NCBI GenBank assembly: GCA_013698215.1
Contig: JACCVJ010000098.1
Coordinates: 1 to 10,320, forward strand
Source: Tatlockia sp.
GTDB taxonomy: Bacteria > Cyanobacteriota > Cyanobacteriia > Cyanobacteriales > Chroococcidiopsidaceae
Length of the DNA stretch: 10,320 bases
Direction: 5' to 3'
Shown here: piece after piece, positions 1-6,546 of the stretch
Layout: each line of letters starts with the position of its first letter
How positions within the stretch are numbered: the first letter of the stretch is position 1
Made by a program: the position numbers and the translations under genes
Notes under the pieces: generated by a model
The model's database searches: none
What the model was told of the DNA's origin: nothing
Seen by the model: the letters and a program-made list of their open reading frames with translations, nothing else

Positions 1-453
1 GTTTGGCTTCTTAAAACTATCTATTAACCAACAAATAATACCTAGGTTAATAGACACATCTGCTAAATTAAACACTGCAAATTGAATTAAGCGCAAATCT
101 ATAAAATCTACGACGCTACCAAAAATAAATCTATCAATTCCATTGCCCATTGCTCCGCCTAAAAGCAGCCCATAACTTATTTGTTCAAGCTTTTTTAGTT
201 TGCCGCCAAACAAAGCAAAGCCCATTAAACCTAAACTAATAAACAAAGATAACCAGCGTAGTATAGAAGTATTGCCAGCAAGCAGGCTAAAAGCTGCTCC
301 GGTGTTTCTAACATAAGTAAAATGAAATACGCCTGGTATTAATGGCTGGGTTTCTAATAAATTAAAGTTTTGAACTACCCAATACTTAGTAGCTTGGTCT
401 AAGCACAAACTAATAGTGGCAACAATCCAAAATATCCTATTTTTAAAAACCAT
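1..453 (-). CDS. lspA: Lipoprotein signal peptidase (signal peptidase II), C-terminus cut by window edge
   Basis: Translating the reverse strand from the ATG at 453-451 gives 151 residues with no stop before the window edge, so only the last few residues are missing. The enzyme is an inner-membrane aspartic protease that cleaves the signal peptide of prolipoproteins just before the lipidated cysteine. Visible family motifs are DQATKY (about 19-24), RNTGAAFS (49-56), GNGIDR (103-108), VVDFID (114-119) and FNLADVSIN (128-136). By comparison with the E. coli enzyme, the catalytic pair should be D116 and D132. Four hydrophobic stretches fit the usual four-helix topology. It lies 80 nt downstream of bioY, in the same direction, and is more A/T-rich than its neighbours by eye. 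A substrate is close by: PstS in this window carries a lipobox. No clear Shine-Dalgarno sequence precedes the start, but the start agrees with the normal family N-terminus. Confidence 0.95.
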   Translation of the reverse strand, partial: MVFKNRIFWIVATISLCLDQATKYWVVQNFNLLETQPLIPGVFHFTYVRNTGAAFSLLAGNTSILRWLSLFISLGLMGFALFGGKLKKLEQISYGLLLGGAMGNGIDRFIFGSVVDFIDLRLIQFAVFNLADVSINLGIICWLIDSFKKPN

Positions 454-533
454 AATAATTTGCAAAAACCGCAGAAAAAGTTAAACTTTTGGACTGGAAG
501 CAGCTATAAGTAAAAAATAAACTTAAGTAAATT

Positions 534-1115
534 TTAATAAAACATCAAGTGTCTTAACCCATAAGCTACAACTGTAACAGCACAAACTATTACTAACTGT
601 CCTGGCAAAGGGTATAAAGAATATTTAAGAGCTAACTGTAATAAAGGTAATTGAGAGTTGACCCAGTTGAAAGTATGACTAAAAATTAAATAACTTAATC
701 CGGTCAGATGAATCGCCGCCAAGCCAAAAAAGCAACTAAAAGCAAGAGATTCTATTTTTGGCTGAGTTTTGAAAGCTAATAGACCACAAACCCACGCACC
801 GGGAATAAACCCCAATACATAACCAAAGTAAGGCTGTCTTAAGTAGTCAACGCCACCACCTTGAGAAAATACAGGTAGCCAAGTTAAGCCAAGTAATAGA
901 TAAGCAATTTGAGAAATCGCCCCAGCATTCTTACCTCCGACACAACCTATTAGTAGCACTGCGCCAATTTGATAGGTGACACCTAAGAAAAAAGTTTGCA
1001 CCCCGCTATCATCCCAATTCAAAGGTGAAGTGGTAATGTAAGCATCTAAAAAAGTACCGCCAATAGTTAGAAGTAAGCCGATAAAAGCCCACATTATTTG
1101 ATTGGGAGCAGTCAC
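534..1115 (-). CDS. bioY: Biotin transporter BioY (S-component of ECF-type biotin uptake)
   Basis: The product is 193 residues, a normal BioY length, and strongly hydrophobic with about six membrane segments. The diagnostic BioY region is present around residues 72-105: a YLLLGLTWLPVFSQGGG stretch followed by YLRQPYFGYVLGFIPGA. BioY binds biotin in the membrane and can work with an ECF module (EcfT plus ATPases) or, in some organisms, alone; no ECF genes are visible here. The start shown is a GTG at 1115-1113. An in-frame ATG at 1094-1092 (residue 8) is a possible alternative, and neither has a good Shine-Dalgarno sequence. The gene begins 34 nt after the bioB stop on the same strand, so the two are probably co-transcribed. 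This supports biotin as the substrate. Confidence 0.93.
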   Translation of the reverse strand: MTAPNQIMWAFIGLLLTIGGTFLDAYITTSPLNWDDSGVQTFFLGVTYQIGAVLLIGCVGGKNAGAISQIAYLLLGLTWLPVFSQGGGVDYLRQPYFGYVLGFIPGAWVCGLLAFKTQPKIESLAFSCFFGLAAIHLTGLSYLIFSHTFNWVNSQLPLLQLALKYSLYPLPGQLVIVCAVTVVAYGLRHLMFY

Positions 1116-1149
1116 GGTTTTGAGGATACAAAGGGGATAAAATACAATC

Positions 1150-2259
1150 TCATCTTTTCATCTCCTCACGGGACCATTCGCCAGGAATTGGAGCCTCACC
1201 ACCAATAAGGTTTAGACTTTTCAGCATAGCTTGGTCTTGCTCTGGGGGTTGTCCCATGGTCGTCAGGTAATGACCGACGAGCATAGCATTGATTCCAGCT
1301 TTTAAGCCCATTGATTGAAGTTCGCCCATTACCGCCTCACGACCGCCAGCGTAACGTAAAATTTGCGTTGGTAAAATAAGGCGAAAAATAGCGATCGCCT
1401 TTAGGGCTTCATAGGGATCTAGTTTAGGAAGATTACTTAAGGGCGTTCCGGCGCGAGGATTGAGCAAGTTTAAAGGGACTGACTCTACTTCAAGGTCACG
1501 CAAGGCTAAAGCCAAATCAACCCTATCTTCCCAGCTTTCCCCTAAGCCCATAATTCCCCCAGTGCAAGCTTGAATTCCGGCGGCTTTGAGGTTTTTAATT
1601 GTAGCTACGCGATCGCGCCAAGTATGAGTTGTGACAATATTTGGGAAAAAGCTCTCTGAAGCCTCTAAATTGTGGTTGTAGCGCGTTACCCCAGCTTCTT
1701 TTAGAGCTTGGGCTTGTTCGGGTGTAACTTCCCCTAACGCGCAGCAGGGCTTGATATTCGTCTCGGCGATAATTTGCTCTACGGTGGCTAAAATTTGCTC
1801 AAATTCTGTAGATTTAGGGCTGCTGTACTTCGGCCCGCGCCCTTGACTTACCAGGCAAAAACGTTTTGCTCCGGCAGCTTCGGCGGCTTTGGCTTGAGCT
1901 AGTATTTCTTCGCTAGACTTTAAGCCGTACACGGGGGAATCATTGCCTTGATGGTGCGCTGACTGGGAGCAAAAGCCGCAGTTTTCCGAACAATTGCCCG
2001 ATTTGACGTTGATAATACTGCACAAATCTACGATATTGCCGCAACAAGCTTGACGAACGCGATCGGCGGCGGCACATAACAGTAAAATATTTTCTTGCCC
2101 CTCTATATTGGTAAGGGCGATCGCTGTTTCTCGCTCAATTACTTCTCCACTGATTATTTGCTTTGCTAGAATATCGAGCCACTCTTTTAGTAACTCTGTG
2201 GTGCTAGGCAAATCAGTATTCAATTTATTAAAGGCGGTTGACAAGGGTGCATGAACCAC
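1150..2259 (-). CDS. bioB: Biotin synthase BioB
   Basis: Radical SAM enzyme that inserts sulfur into dethiobiotin, the last step of biotin synthesis, in the cytoplasm. The 369-residue product carries the radical SAM cluster motif C90-x3-C94-x2-C97 (GNCSENCGFCSQS). Ligands for the second, 2Fe-2S cluster are identifiable by alignment to E. coli C97, C128, C188 and R260: C135, C172, C232 (in ACTGGIMGLGE) and R302 (in ILRYAGGRE). Other family motifs are YNHNLE at 194-199 and NPRAGTPL at 267-274. The start is a GTG at 2259-2257, preceded on the minus strand by AGGG (2270-2267) with a 7-nt spacer. About 37 more residues precede the radical SAM motif than in the E. coli protein, so the true start could be slightly internal. 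The gene is divergent from pstS and heads bioB-bioY-lspA. Confidence 0.97.
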   Translation of the reverse strand: MVHAPLSTAFNKLNTDLPSTTELLKEWLDILAKQIISGEVIERETAIALTNIEGQENILLLCAAADRVRQACCGNIVDLCSIINVKSGNCSENCGFCSQSAHHQGNDSPVYGLKSSEEILAQAKAAEAAGAKRFCLVSQGRGPKYSSPKSTEFEQILATVEQIIAETNIKPCCALGEVTPEQAQALKEAGVTRYNHNLEASESFFPNIVTTHTWRDRVATIKNLKAAGIQACTGGIMGLGESWEDRVDLALALRDLEVESVPLNLLNPRAGTPLSNLPKLDPYEALKAIAIFRLILPTQILRYAGGREAVMGELQSMGLKAGINAMLVGHYLTTMGQPPEQDQAMLKSLNLIGGEAPIPGEWSREEMKR

Positions 2260-2266
2260 TTTTTGA

Positions 2267-2270
2267 CCCT
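2267..2270 (-). promoter_or_regulatory. Likely Shine-Dalgarno sequence for the bioB GTG start
   Basis: On the minus strand AGGG lies 7 nt before the GTG at 2259. It is the only purine-rich site close to a usable start codon at this end of bioB and favours the 369-residue form. The match is short, so support is moderate. Confidence 0.4.
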
Positions 2271-2419
2271 ATAATGCGTGACTTAAGTGTTGGCATTTTA
2301 CCACTGGATCGCGCTTTTTACTTCGGCTTTTGCGATGGACATCTAATAAAACTTAGGACATAGATTGTAATATACGGTCATTTTATCTAAATAATCTTTT
2401 CACTACAGCTTTTAGTATT

Positions 2420-2449
2420 CTTAACTTTTTCTTAACCTTGTCTTTACAA
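2420..2449 (+). promoter_or_regulatory. Pho box: three direct repeats for the phosphate-starvation regulator (SphR/PhoB)
   Basis: Three octamers, CTTAACTT (2420-2427), CTTAACCT (2431-2438) and CTTTACAA (2442-2449), repeat at exactly 11-bp intervals with 3-nt spacers. The central copy equals the CTTAACCT core known from cyanobacterial Pho boxes. A weaker, CTTTTAGT-like fourth copy may start one period upstream at 2409. The array ends 50 bp before the pstS ATG, a suitable place to replace a -35 element and recruit polymerase. Regulation of pstSCAB by phosphate limitation is inferred from the motif and its location. The regulator gene itself is not in the window. Confidence 0.85.
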
Positions 2450-2464
2450 CAAAACGCTAAGGTC

Positions 2465-2476
2465 GATACGAATACT
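2465..2476 (+). promoter_or_regulatory. Possible -10 region of the pstS promoter
   Basis: The stretch GATACGAATACT lies 15 bp after the last Pho-box repeat and contains weak -10-like hexamers (for example AATACT at 2471-2476). No TTGACA-type -35 accompanies it, as expected for an activator-dependent Pho promoter. Transcription would start near 2483, leaving a very short leader. This is a positional guess. Confidence 0.3.
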
Positions 2477-2499
2477 CGTAAAAATACGCAGAGCTTTCT

Positions 2500-3597
2500 A
2501 TGTTTTCCCGGATTGATTCAAATCGCAGAGCTTTTTTATTGTCGCTGGCAGCCCTTTCCTTTGGAATTGCCTCCTGTCAGCCACAAACCCAAAATGCTCC
2601 TAGCACCGATACTAACGCTTCCGCTAGTCCTGCCGCCGATACCAGTGCTGCGGGTGCAACTCTAAATGGTGCCGGGGCTTCCTTTCCCGCGCCATTGTAT
2701 CAGCGTTGGTTTTCTGAATATAACAAGACTAACCCCAATACCAAAATTAGTTATCAATCGGTAGGTAGTGGTGCGGGGGTAAAACAGTTTACCGCCGGAA
2801 CTATAGACTTTGGCGGCAGTGACACTGGCATGACCAAAGAAGAAATTGCTAAAGTATCTCGCGGAGTGTTGTTAGTTCCCGCAACCGCCGGAAGCGTTGT
2901 CCTAGCTTACAATTTGCCTGGGGTAGAAGGAATAAAGCTTTCAAGAGATGTCTATCCAGATATCCTATTGGGCAAAATTACCAACTGGAACGATCCGAGA
3001 ATTGCCAAGATTAATCCAGACTTAAAGCTACCCGACCAACCAATTACAGTTGTTTATCGTTCTGATGGTAGTGGCACGACCGCCGTATTAACAAAACACC
3101 TCAGTACCGTTAGTCCAGCTTGGAAAAGTGGGCCAGGAGAAGGCAAGTCTGTTAGCTGGCCCGTAGGCACGGGAGCAAAAGGAAATGAAGGCGTAACGGC
3201 ACAGATTCAACAAACTCAAGGTGCAATTGGTTACACTGAGTACGGATATGCTACGCAAAATAAAATTCCCTTCGCTACTTTAGAAAATAAAGCCGGTAAG
3301 TACGTAGCCGCAACACCAGAATCAGCTTCCGCCGCCCTAGCTTCAGTAACGCTACCCGAAGATTTTTTAGCATTTGCTCCCGATCCACCTAGTGCGGAAT
3401 CGTACCCCATAGTTTCCTATTCTTGGATCATGGTTTACAAAACCTACGACGATCCCGCGAAAGCCCAGGCTGTAGAAAATATGCTCAAATGGAGCTTGAC
3501 AGAAGGACAAAAGTTTAGCGGCGAATTAGGCTATGTACCTTTGCCAGAAAGCGTAGTCAGCAAAGTACAGCCAGCCGTTGATGCTATTAGCAATTAA
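2500..3597 (+). CDS. pstS: Phosphate ABC transporter, substrate-binding lipoprotein PstS
   Basis: Binds inorganic phosphate in the periplasm and delivers it to PstCA. The product is 365 residues. The N-terminus is a lipoprotein signal: a basic N-region, a hydrophobic core, then IASC with C26 as the lipidation site. The basic region contains NRRAFL (8-13), close to a twin-arginine motif, so Tat export is possible. A low-complexity Ala/Ser/Thr linker (about 30-53) follows, then the mature domain beginning NGAGASFPAPLY (56-67). Phosphate-loop motifs are SVGSGAG (87-93), FGGSD (104-108) and YRSDGSGTT (186-194), all typical of PstS. The ATG at 2500 has only a weak AGAG eight bases upstream, but it fits the signal peptide. 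A +1-frame overlap starting at 2438 is a shadow. A Pho box lies directly upstream, and pstC follows after 75 nt containing a hairpin element. Confidence 0.97.
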   Translation: MFSRIDSNRRAFLLSLAALSFGIASCQPQTQNAPSTDTNASASPAADTSAAGATLNGAGASFPAPLYQRWFSEYNKTNPNTKISYQSVGSGAGVKQFTAGTIDFGGSDTGMTKEEIAKVSRGVLLVPATAGSVVLAYNLPGVEGIKLSRDVYPDILLGKITNWNDPRIAKINPDLKLPDQPITVVYRSDGSGTTAVLTKHLSTVSPAWKSGPGEGKSVSWPVGTGAKGNEGVTAQIQQTQGAIGYTEYGYATQNKIPFATLENKAGKYVAATPESASAALASVTLPEDFLAFAPDPPSAESYPIVSYSWIMVYKTYDDPAKAQAVENMLKWSLTEGQKFSGELGYVPLPESVVSKVQPAVDAISN

Positions 3598-3616
3598 TAG
3601 CTTTGATAGCCAAAAT

Positions 3617-3650
3617 TGCGAAGCCCTGCGTGCGCGCTTGCGCTATCGCA
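3617..3650. repeat. GC-rich imperfect hairpin between pstS and pstC, probably a small dispersed repeat
   Basis: The 75-nt gap holds a GC-rich block that can fold with TGCGA (3617-3621) pairing with TCGCA (3646-3650), AGC (3622-3624) with GCT (3642-3644), and an alternating GCG-rich interior. Its right half reads GCGCTTGCGCTATCGC, the style of short intergenic repeats scattered through many cyanobacterial genomes (recalled, not searched). There is no T-run after it, so it is unlikely to be a strong terminator. Its place after the binding-protein gene suggests it could stabilise the pstS transcript. Confidence 0.5.
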
Positions 3651-3672
3651 CTTGTTTATAGGAAAATAACTC

Positions 3673-4623
3673 ATGAGTTCGCTTACCTCCCAAGCCCAAA
3701 CAACCATCAAACCCCGCGCTAGTTGGGAAAAAAATCTTGATCTAGGCTTTGTTTGGATAACACGCCTACTAGCAATGGCGATCGCGGCGGTGTTGCTTTG
3801 GATTGCTTTAGAAGTAGCAATTGAAGCAATGCCAGCAATTCAAAGATACGGTTTAGGATTTTTGACCTCTACAGCTTGGAATCCTGTAAAAGAGGAGTAC
3901 GGTGCATTACCCCACATTTACGGGACTATAGTTACGGCATTTATTGCCTTACTACTAGCTGTCCCTATTGGTGTAGGAACGGCTTTAGTAGTTAGCGAGA
4001 ATTTTCTCCCCGCCTCGGTGCAAACTGTAGTGGTATTTCTCATTGAACTCCTAGCAGCAATTCCCAGTGTAGTGTACGGCTTGTGGGGCATTTTTGTATT
4101 GATTCCCATACTTAAACCTATCGGTAAAGTATTGCACTCATCTTTAGGTTGGCTGCCAATATTTGGTACACCTCCTTCGGGCCCCGGTATATTCCCGGCG
4201 GGTATAGTTTTGACAATTATGATATTGCCAATTATTACGGCAATATCCCGCGATGCGTTGGTTTCATTACCGCCGGACTTGCGCCAAGCTGCCTATGGGT
4301 TAGGGGCGACGCGCTGGGAAACAATTTTTCGAGTTTTACTCCCGGCGGCAACTTCGGGGATTGTGGGGGCGACAATGTTAGGGCTAGGGAGGGCAATGGG
4401 TGAGACAATGGCGGTAACGATGATTATCGGCAACTCTAACCGCATTAGTCCATCTATTTTGACTACAGGAAATACCATTGCTTCGTTGCTGGCTACTCAA
4501 TTTGCCGAAGCCGATGGCATTCAAAGAGCCGCTTTGATGTACGCTGCTTTAGTTTTATTTGGACTAACTTTGATCGTCAACGTTCTGGCAGAGCTAGTAG
4601 TGCGTAGAGTTGGGAGAATTTAG
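3673..4623 (+). CDS. pstC: Phosphate ABC transporter permease PstC
   Basis: One of the two membrane subunits that form the phosphate channel with PstA. It has 316 residues, with a first membrane segment at about 28-50 and about six in all. The cytoplasmic coupling (EAA) loop that contacts PstB is DLRQAAYGLGATRWETI, beginning at residue 202. It is followed by GLGRAMGETMAVTM (237-250), the signature of the PstC/CysTW permease type. The length and the order after pstS match the family. The ATG at 3673 has a good Shine-Dalgarno sequence, AGGA at 3660-3663 with a 9-nt spacer. PstA follows 45 nt downstream. Confidence 0.96.
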   Translation: MSSLTSQAQTTIKPRASWEKNLDLGFVWITRLLAMAIAAVLLWIALEVAIEAMPAIQRYGLGFLTSTAWNPVKEEYGALPHIYGTIVTAFIALLLAVPIGVGTALVVSENFLPASVQTVVVFLIELLAAIPSVVYGLWGIFVLIPILKPIGKVLHSSLGWLPIFGTPPSGPGIFPAGIVLTIMILPIITAISRDALVSLPPDLRQAAYGLGATRWETIFRVLLPAATSGIVGATMLGLGRAMGETMAVTMIIGNSNRISPSILTTGNTIASLLATQFAEADGIQRAALMYAALVLFGLTLIVNVLAELVVRRVGRI

Positions 4624-4668
4624 GTTAAAGAAATTTACTGCCGTAAAGCTAGAAAAAAAGCATAAAGT

Positions 4669-5559
4669 ATGATGTCTCAAAATCCAGAGCGATTTTCTAA
4701 AAGCACTGTAAACCGCAGTTTGAATCGTTCTCCAAACTCTCAAAGAGTCATATTTGGTACAGTAATGACGACTTTAGCGTTTGCCTGCGCGATCGCTGCT
4801 TTAATTCCTCTAATTGCCGTACTTAGCTACGTCACAATCAAAGGTTTTAGCCGTCTCAACTTGGGTGTATTTACCGAACTCCCACCACCTCCGTTAGTAG
4901 AGGGTGGTGGCTTTGGCAGCGCCATTGTAGGGACTTTAATTATGGTAGGGATTGCAGCTTTAATTAGCATTCCTGTAGGGGTACTGGCAGCAATTTATTT
5001 AACGGAGTTTAGTAAAGGTAAAATAGCTGATACTATCCGGTTTGCTACCAACGTTTTGAGCGGCGTTCCATCGATTATTGCTGGAGTGTTCGCCTACGGG
5101 GTGGTAGTGTTTCCAATGGGCGGCTTTAGCGCGATCGCTGGGGGCATTGCTTTAGCAATTTTGATGCTGCCAATTATTGTCCGCACTACTGATGAATCGC
5201 TGCAATTAGTCTCTAGAGACTTGCGCCAAGCGGCGGTAGGTATTGGCGCAACTAAGTTTCAAACCGTAGTCCAAATTGTTTTGCCCGTTGCGATTCCAGC
5301 TATTGTTACTGGTACAACTTTAGCGATCGCTAGAGCGGCGGGAGAAACCGCACCATTGCTATTTACAGCGCTGTTTACGCAGTTTTGGCCCACCAACTTA
5401 ACGTCTCCTACTCCATCACTGGCGGTTTTAGTTTACAACTTTGCGACCGTCCCGTTTGACAACCAGCAAGAATTGGCTTGGGCGGCTTCTTTAGTTTTAG
5501 TATTTTTAGTTTTAATTACGAGCATTATTTCTCGTATAGCTACTCGCAAACGGGCTTGA
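4669..5559 (+). CDS. pstA: Phosphate ABC transporter permease PstA
   Basis: Second permease subunit of the phosphate importer. It has 296 residues. A hydrophilic Ser/Asn/Arg-rich N-terminal tail of about 27 residues precedes the first membrane segment (about 28-55), and about six segments follow. The loop after the first segment includes the conserved-looking FTELPPPPLVEGGGFGSAIVGT. The EAA loop LRQAAVGIGATKFQTVVQIVLP starts at residue 185, and ARAAGETAPLLFTA starts at 221; both are characteristic of PstA. The gene opens with two consecutive ATG codons and lacks a clear Shine-Dalgarno sequence, so it may be translated by coupling to pstC. It is paralogous to pstC and lies in the usual pstSCAB order. 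Confidence 0.96.
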   Translation: MMSQNPERFSKSTVNRSLNRSPNSQRVIFGTVMTTLAFACAIAALIPLIAVLSYVTIKGFSRLNLGVFTELPPPPLVEGGGFGSAIVGTLIMVGIAALISIPVGVLAAIYLTEFSKGKIADTIRFATNVLSGVPSIIAGVFAYGVVVFPMGGFSAIAGGIALAILMLPIIVRTTDESLQLVSRDLRQAAVGIGATKFQTVVQIVLPVAIPAIVTGTTLAIARAAGETAPLLFTALFTQFWPTNLTSPTPSLAVLVYNFATVPFDNQQELAWAASLVLVFLVLITSIISRIATRKRA

Positions 5560-5636
5560 TGGTTTGGATTTAAACTTAACAGCCGAAAATTTAACGTTTG
5601 ATCGCCCTAACACCTATCAACATACTCACTCCTATT

Positions 5637-6443
5637 ATGGCTACTGACAGTCTCACTCTCAATAAAACGCAGACCATTCTACGCACAGAAAATCTTAATG
5701 TTTATTATGGAAAATTCTTAGCCCTAAAAAACATTTCTTTAAACATCCCTAAAAACCAGATTACTTCCTTTATTGGCCCCTCTGGTTGTGGAAAAAGTAC
5801 CTTGCTGCGCTGTTACAACCGTCTTAATGACTTAGTTGATAGTTTTCGTTGCGAAGGGAAAGTTTTTTACTACGATCAAAACCTTTATGCGTCTTCTATA
5901 GATCCTGTAGAAGTGCGACGACAAGTGGGGATGGTATTTCAAAAACCTAACCCTTTTCCCAAATCAATTTACGACAACATTACCTTTGGCGCTAAGATTA
6001 ACGGCTATCGCGGCAATATGGATGAATTGGTAGAGCAGTCTCTTAGACAATCGGCTTTATGGGATGAAGTTAAAGACAAACTCAAGCAAAGCGGCTTATC
6101 GCTTTCGGGAGGACAACAACAGCGTTTGTGCATTGCTCGTGCGGTAGCAGTCCAGCCAGATATTATTTTAATGGATGAACCATGTTCGGCTCTCGATCCT
6201 ATTTCGACAATCAAAATTGAAGAATTGCTGCAAGAACTTAAGCAAAAATACACCATTGTGATTGTTACCCACAATATGCAGCAAGCCTCACGAGTTTCGG
6301 ATATGACGGCATTTTTTAACGTTGAACCCACAGATAAAGGCGGGAGAATGGGCTATTTAGTAGAATATGCCCCTACTGAAGTCATCTTCCAAAATCCTCA
6401 AGAGAAGTCAACCCAGGAATATGTAAGCGGACGTTTTGGGTAA
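5637..6443 (+). CDS. pstB: Phosphate ABC transporter ATP-binding protein PstB
   Basis: Cytoplasmic ATPase that powers phosphate import. Using the ATG at 5637, the product is 268 residues, the usual PstB size. An in-frame TTG at 5598 would add 13 residues with no family counterpart, so the ATG is preferred; neither start has a good Shine-Dalgarno sequence. All ABC motifs are intact: Walker A GPSGCGKST (47-55), Q-loop Q102 in GMVFQKPNPFP, signature LSGGQQQR (156-163), Walker B ILMDEP (177-182, D180 and E181) and H-loop H212 in VTHNMQQA. The FQKPNPFPKSIYDNI segment and the CYNRLNDL after Walker A are PstB-specific. It follows pstA by 77 nt. No phoU follows it and there is no second pstB copy, unlike several other cyanobacterial clusters. 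Confidence 0.96.
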   Translation: MATDSLTLNKTQTILRTENLNVYYGKFLALKNISLNIPKNQITSFIGPSGCGKSTLLRCYNRLNDLVDSFRCEGKVFYYDQNLYASSIDPVEVRRQVGMVFQKPNPFPKSIYDNITFGAKINGYRGNMDELVEQSLRQSALWDEVKDKLKQSGLSLSGGQQQRLCIARAVAVQPDIILMDEPCSALDPISTIKIEELLQELKQKYTIVIVTHNMQQASRVSDMTAFFNVEPTDKGGRMGYLVEYAPTEVIFQNPQEKSTQEYVSGRFG

Positions 6444-6461
6444 GGGGCGATTACTTTACCC
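6438..6461 (+). other. Short inverted repeat overlapping the pstB stop codon
   Basis: GGGTAA (6438-6443, ending in the pstB stop) is complementary to TTACCC (6456-6461) across a 12-nt loop. There is no T-tract directly after it (GCTAAAAATC follows), so it is a weak terminator candidate at best. It is the only hairpin of note in the 103-nt gap before the DUF3352 gene, where the pst transcript might end. Confidence 0.25.
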
Positions 6462-6546
6462 GCTAAAAATCAAACTTGGTTAGCATCTAGCAATTAGCTA
6501 AAGTGACAATAGAATTGCCTAGCGTGTTAACAATTACTTTTAATCG

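Noticed and set aside
476..490. AAAAGTT-A-AACTTTT palindrome between bioY and lspA
   Set aside because: A one-base centre cannot form a hairpin loop without opening the stem, and A/T palindromes of this size are common by chance. No further evidence of an operator.
2238..2275. Perfect TTGACA (2238-2243) and TATAAT (2270-2275) hexamers on the plus strand near the bioB start
   Set aside because: The spacer is 26 bp, far from 16-18, and TTGACA lies inside the bioB coding region. The TATAAT is also more than 220 bp from pstS, so this pair is unlikely to be a promoter.
2438..2665. 75-codon plus-strand open frame overlapping the start of pstS
   Set aside because: It lies out of frame with pstS, begins inside the Pho box, and its sequence is a frame-shifted reading of the PstS signal peptide and linker.
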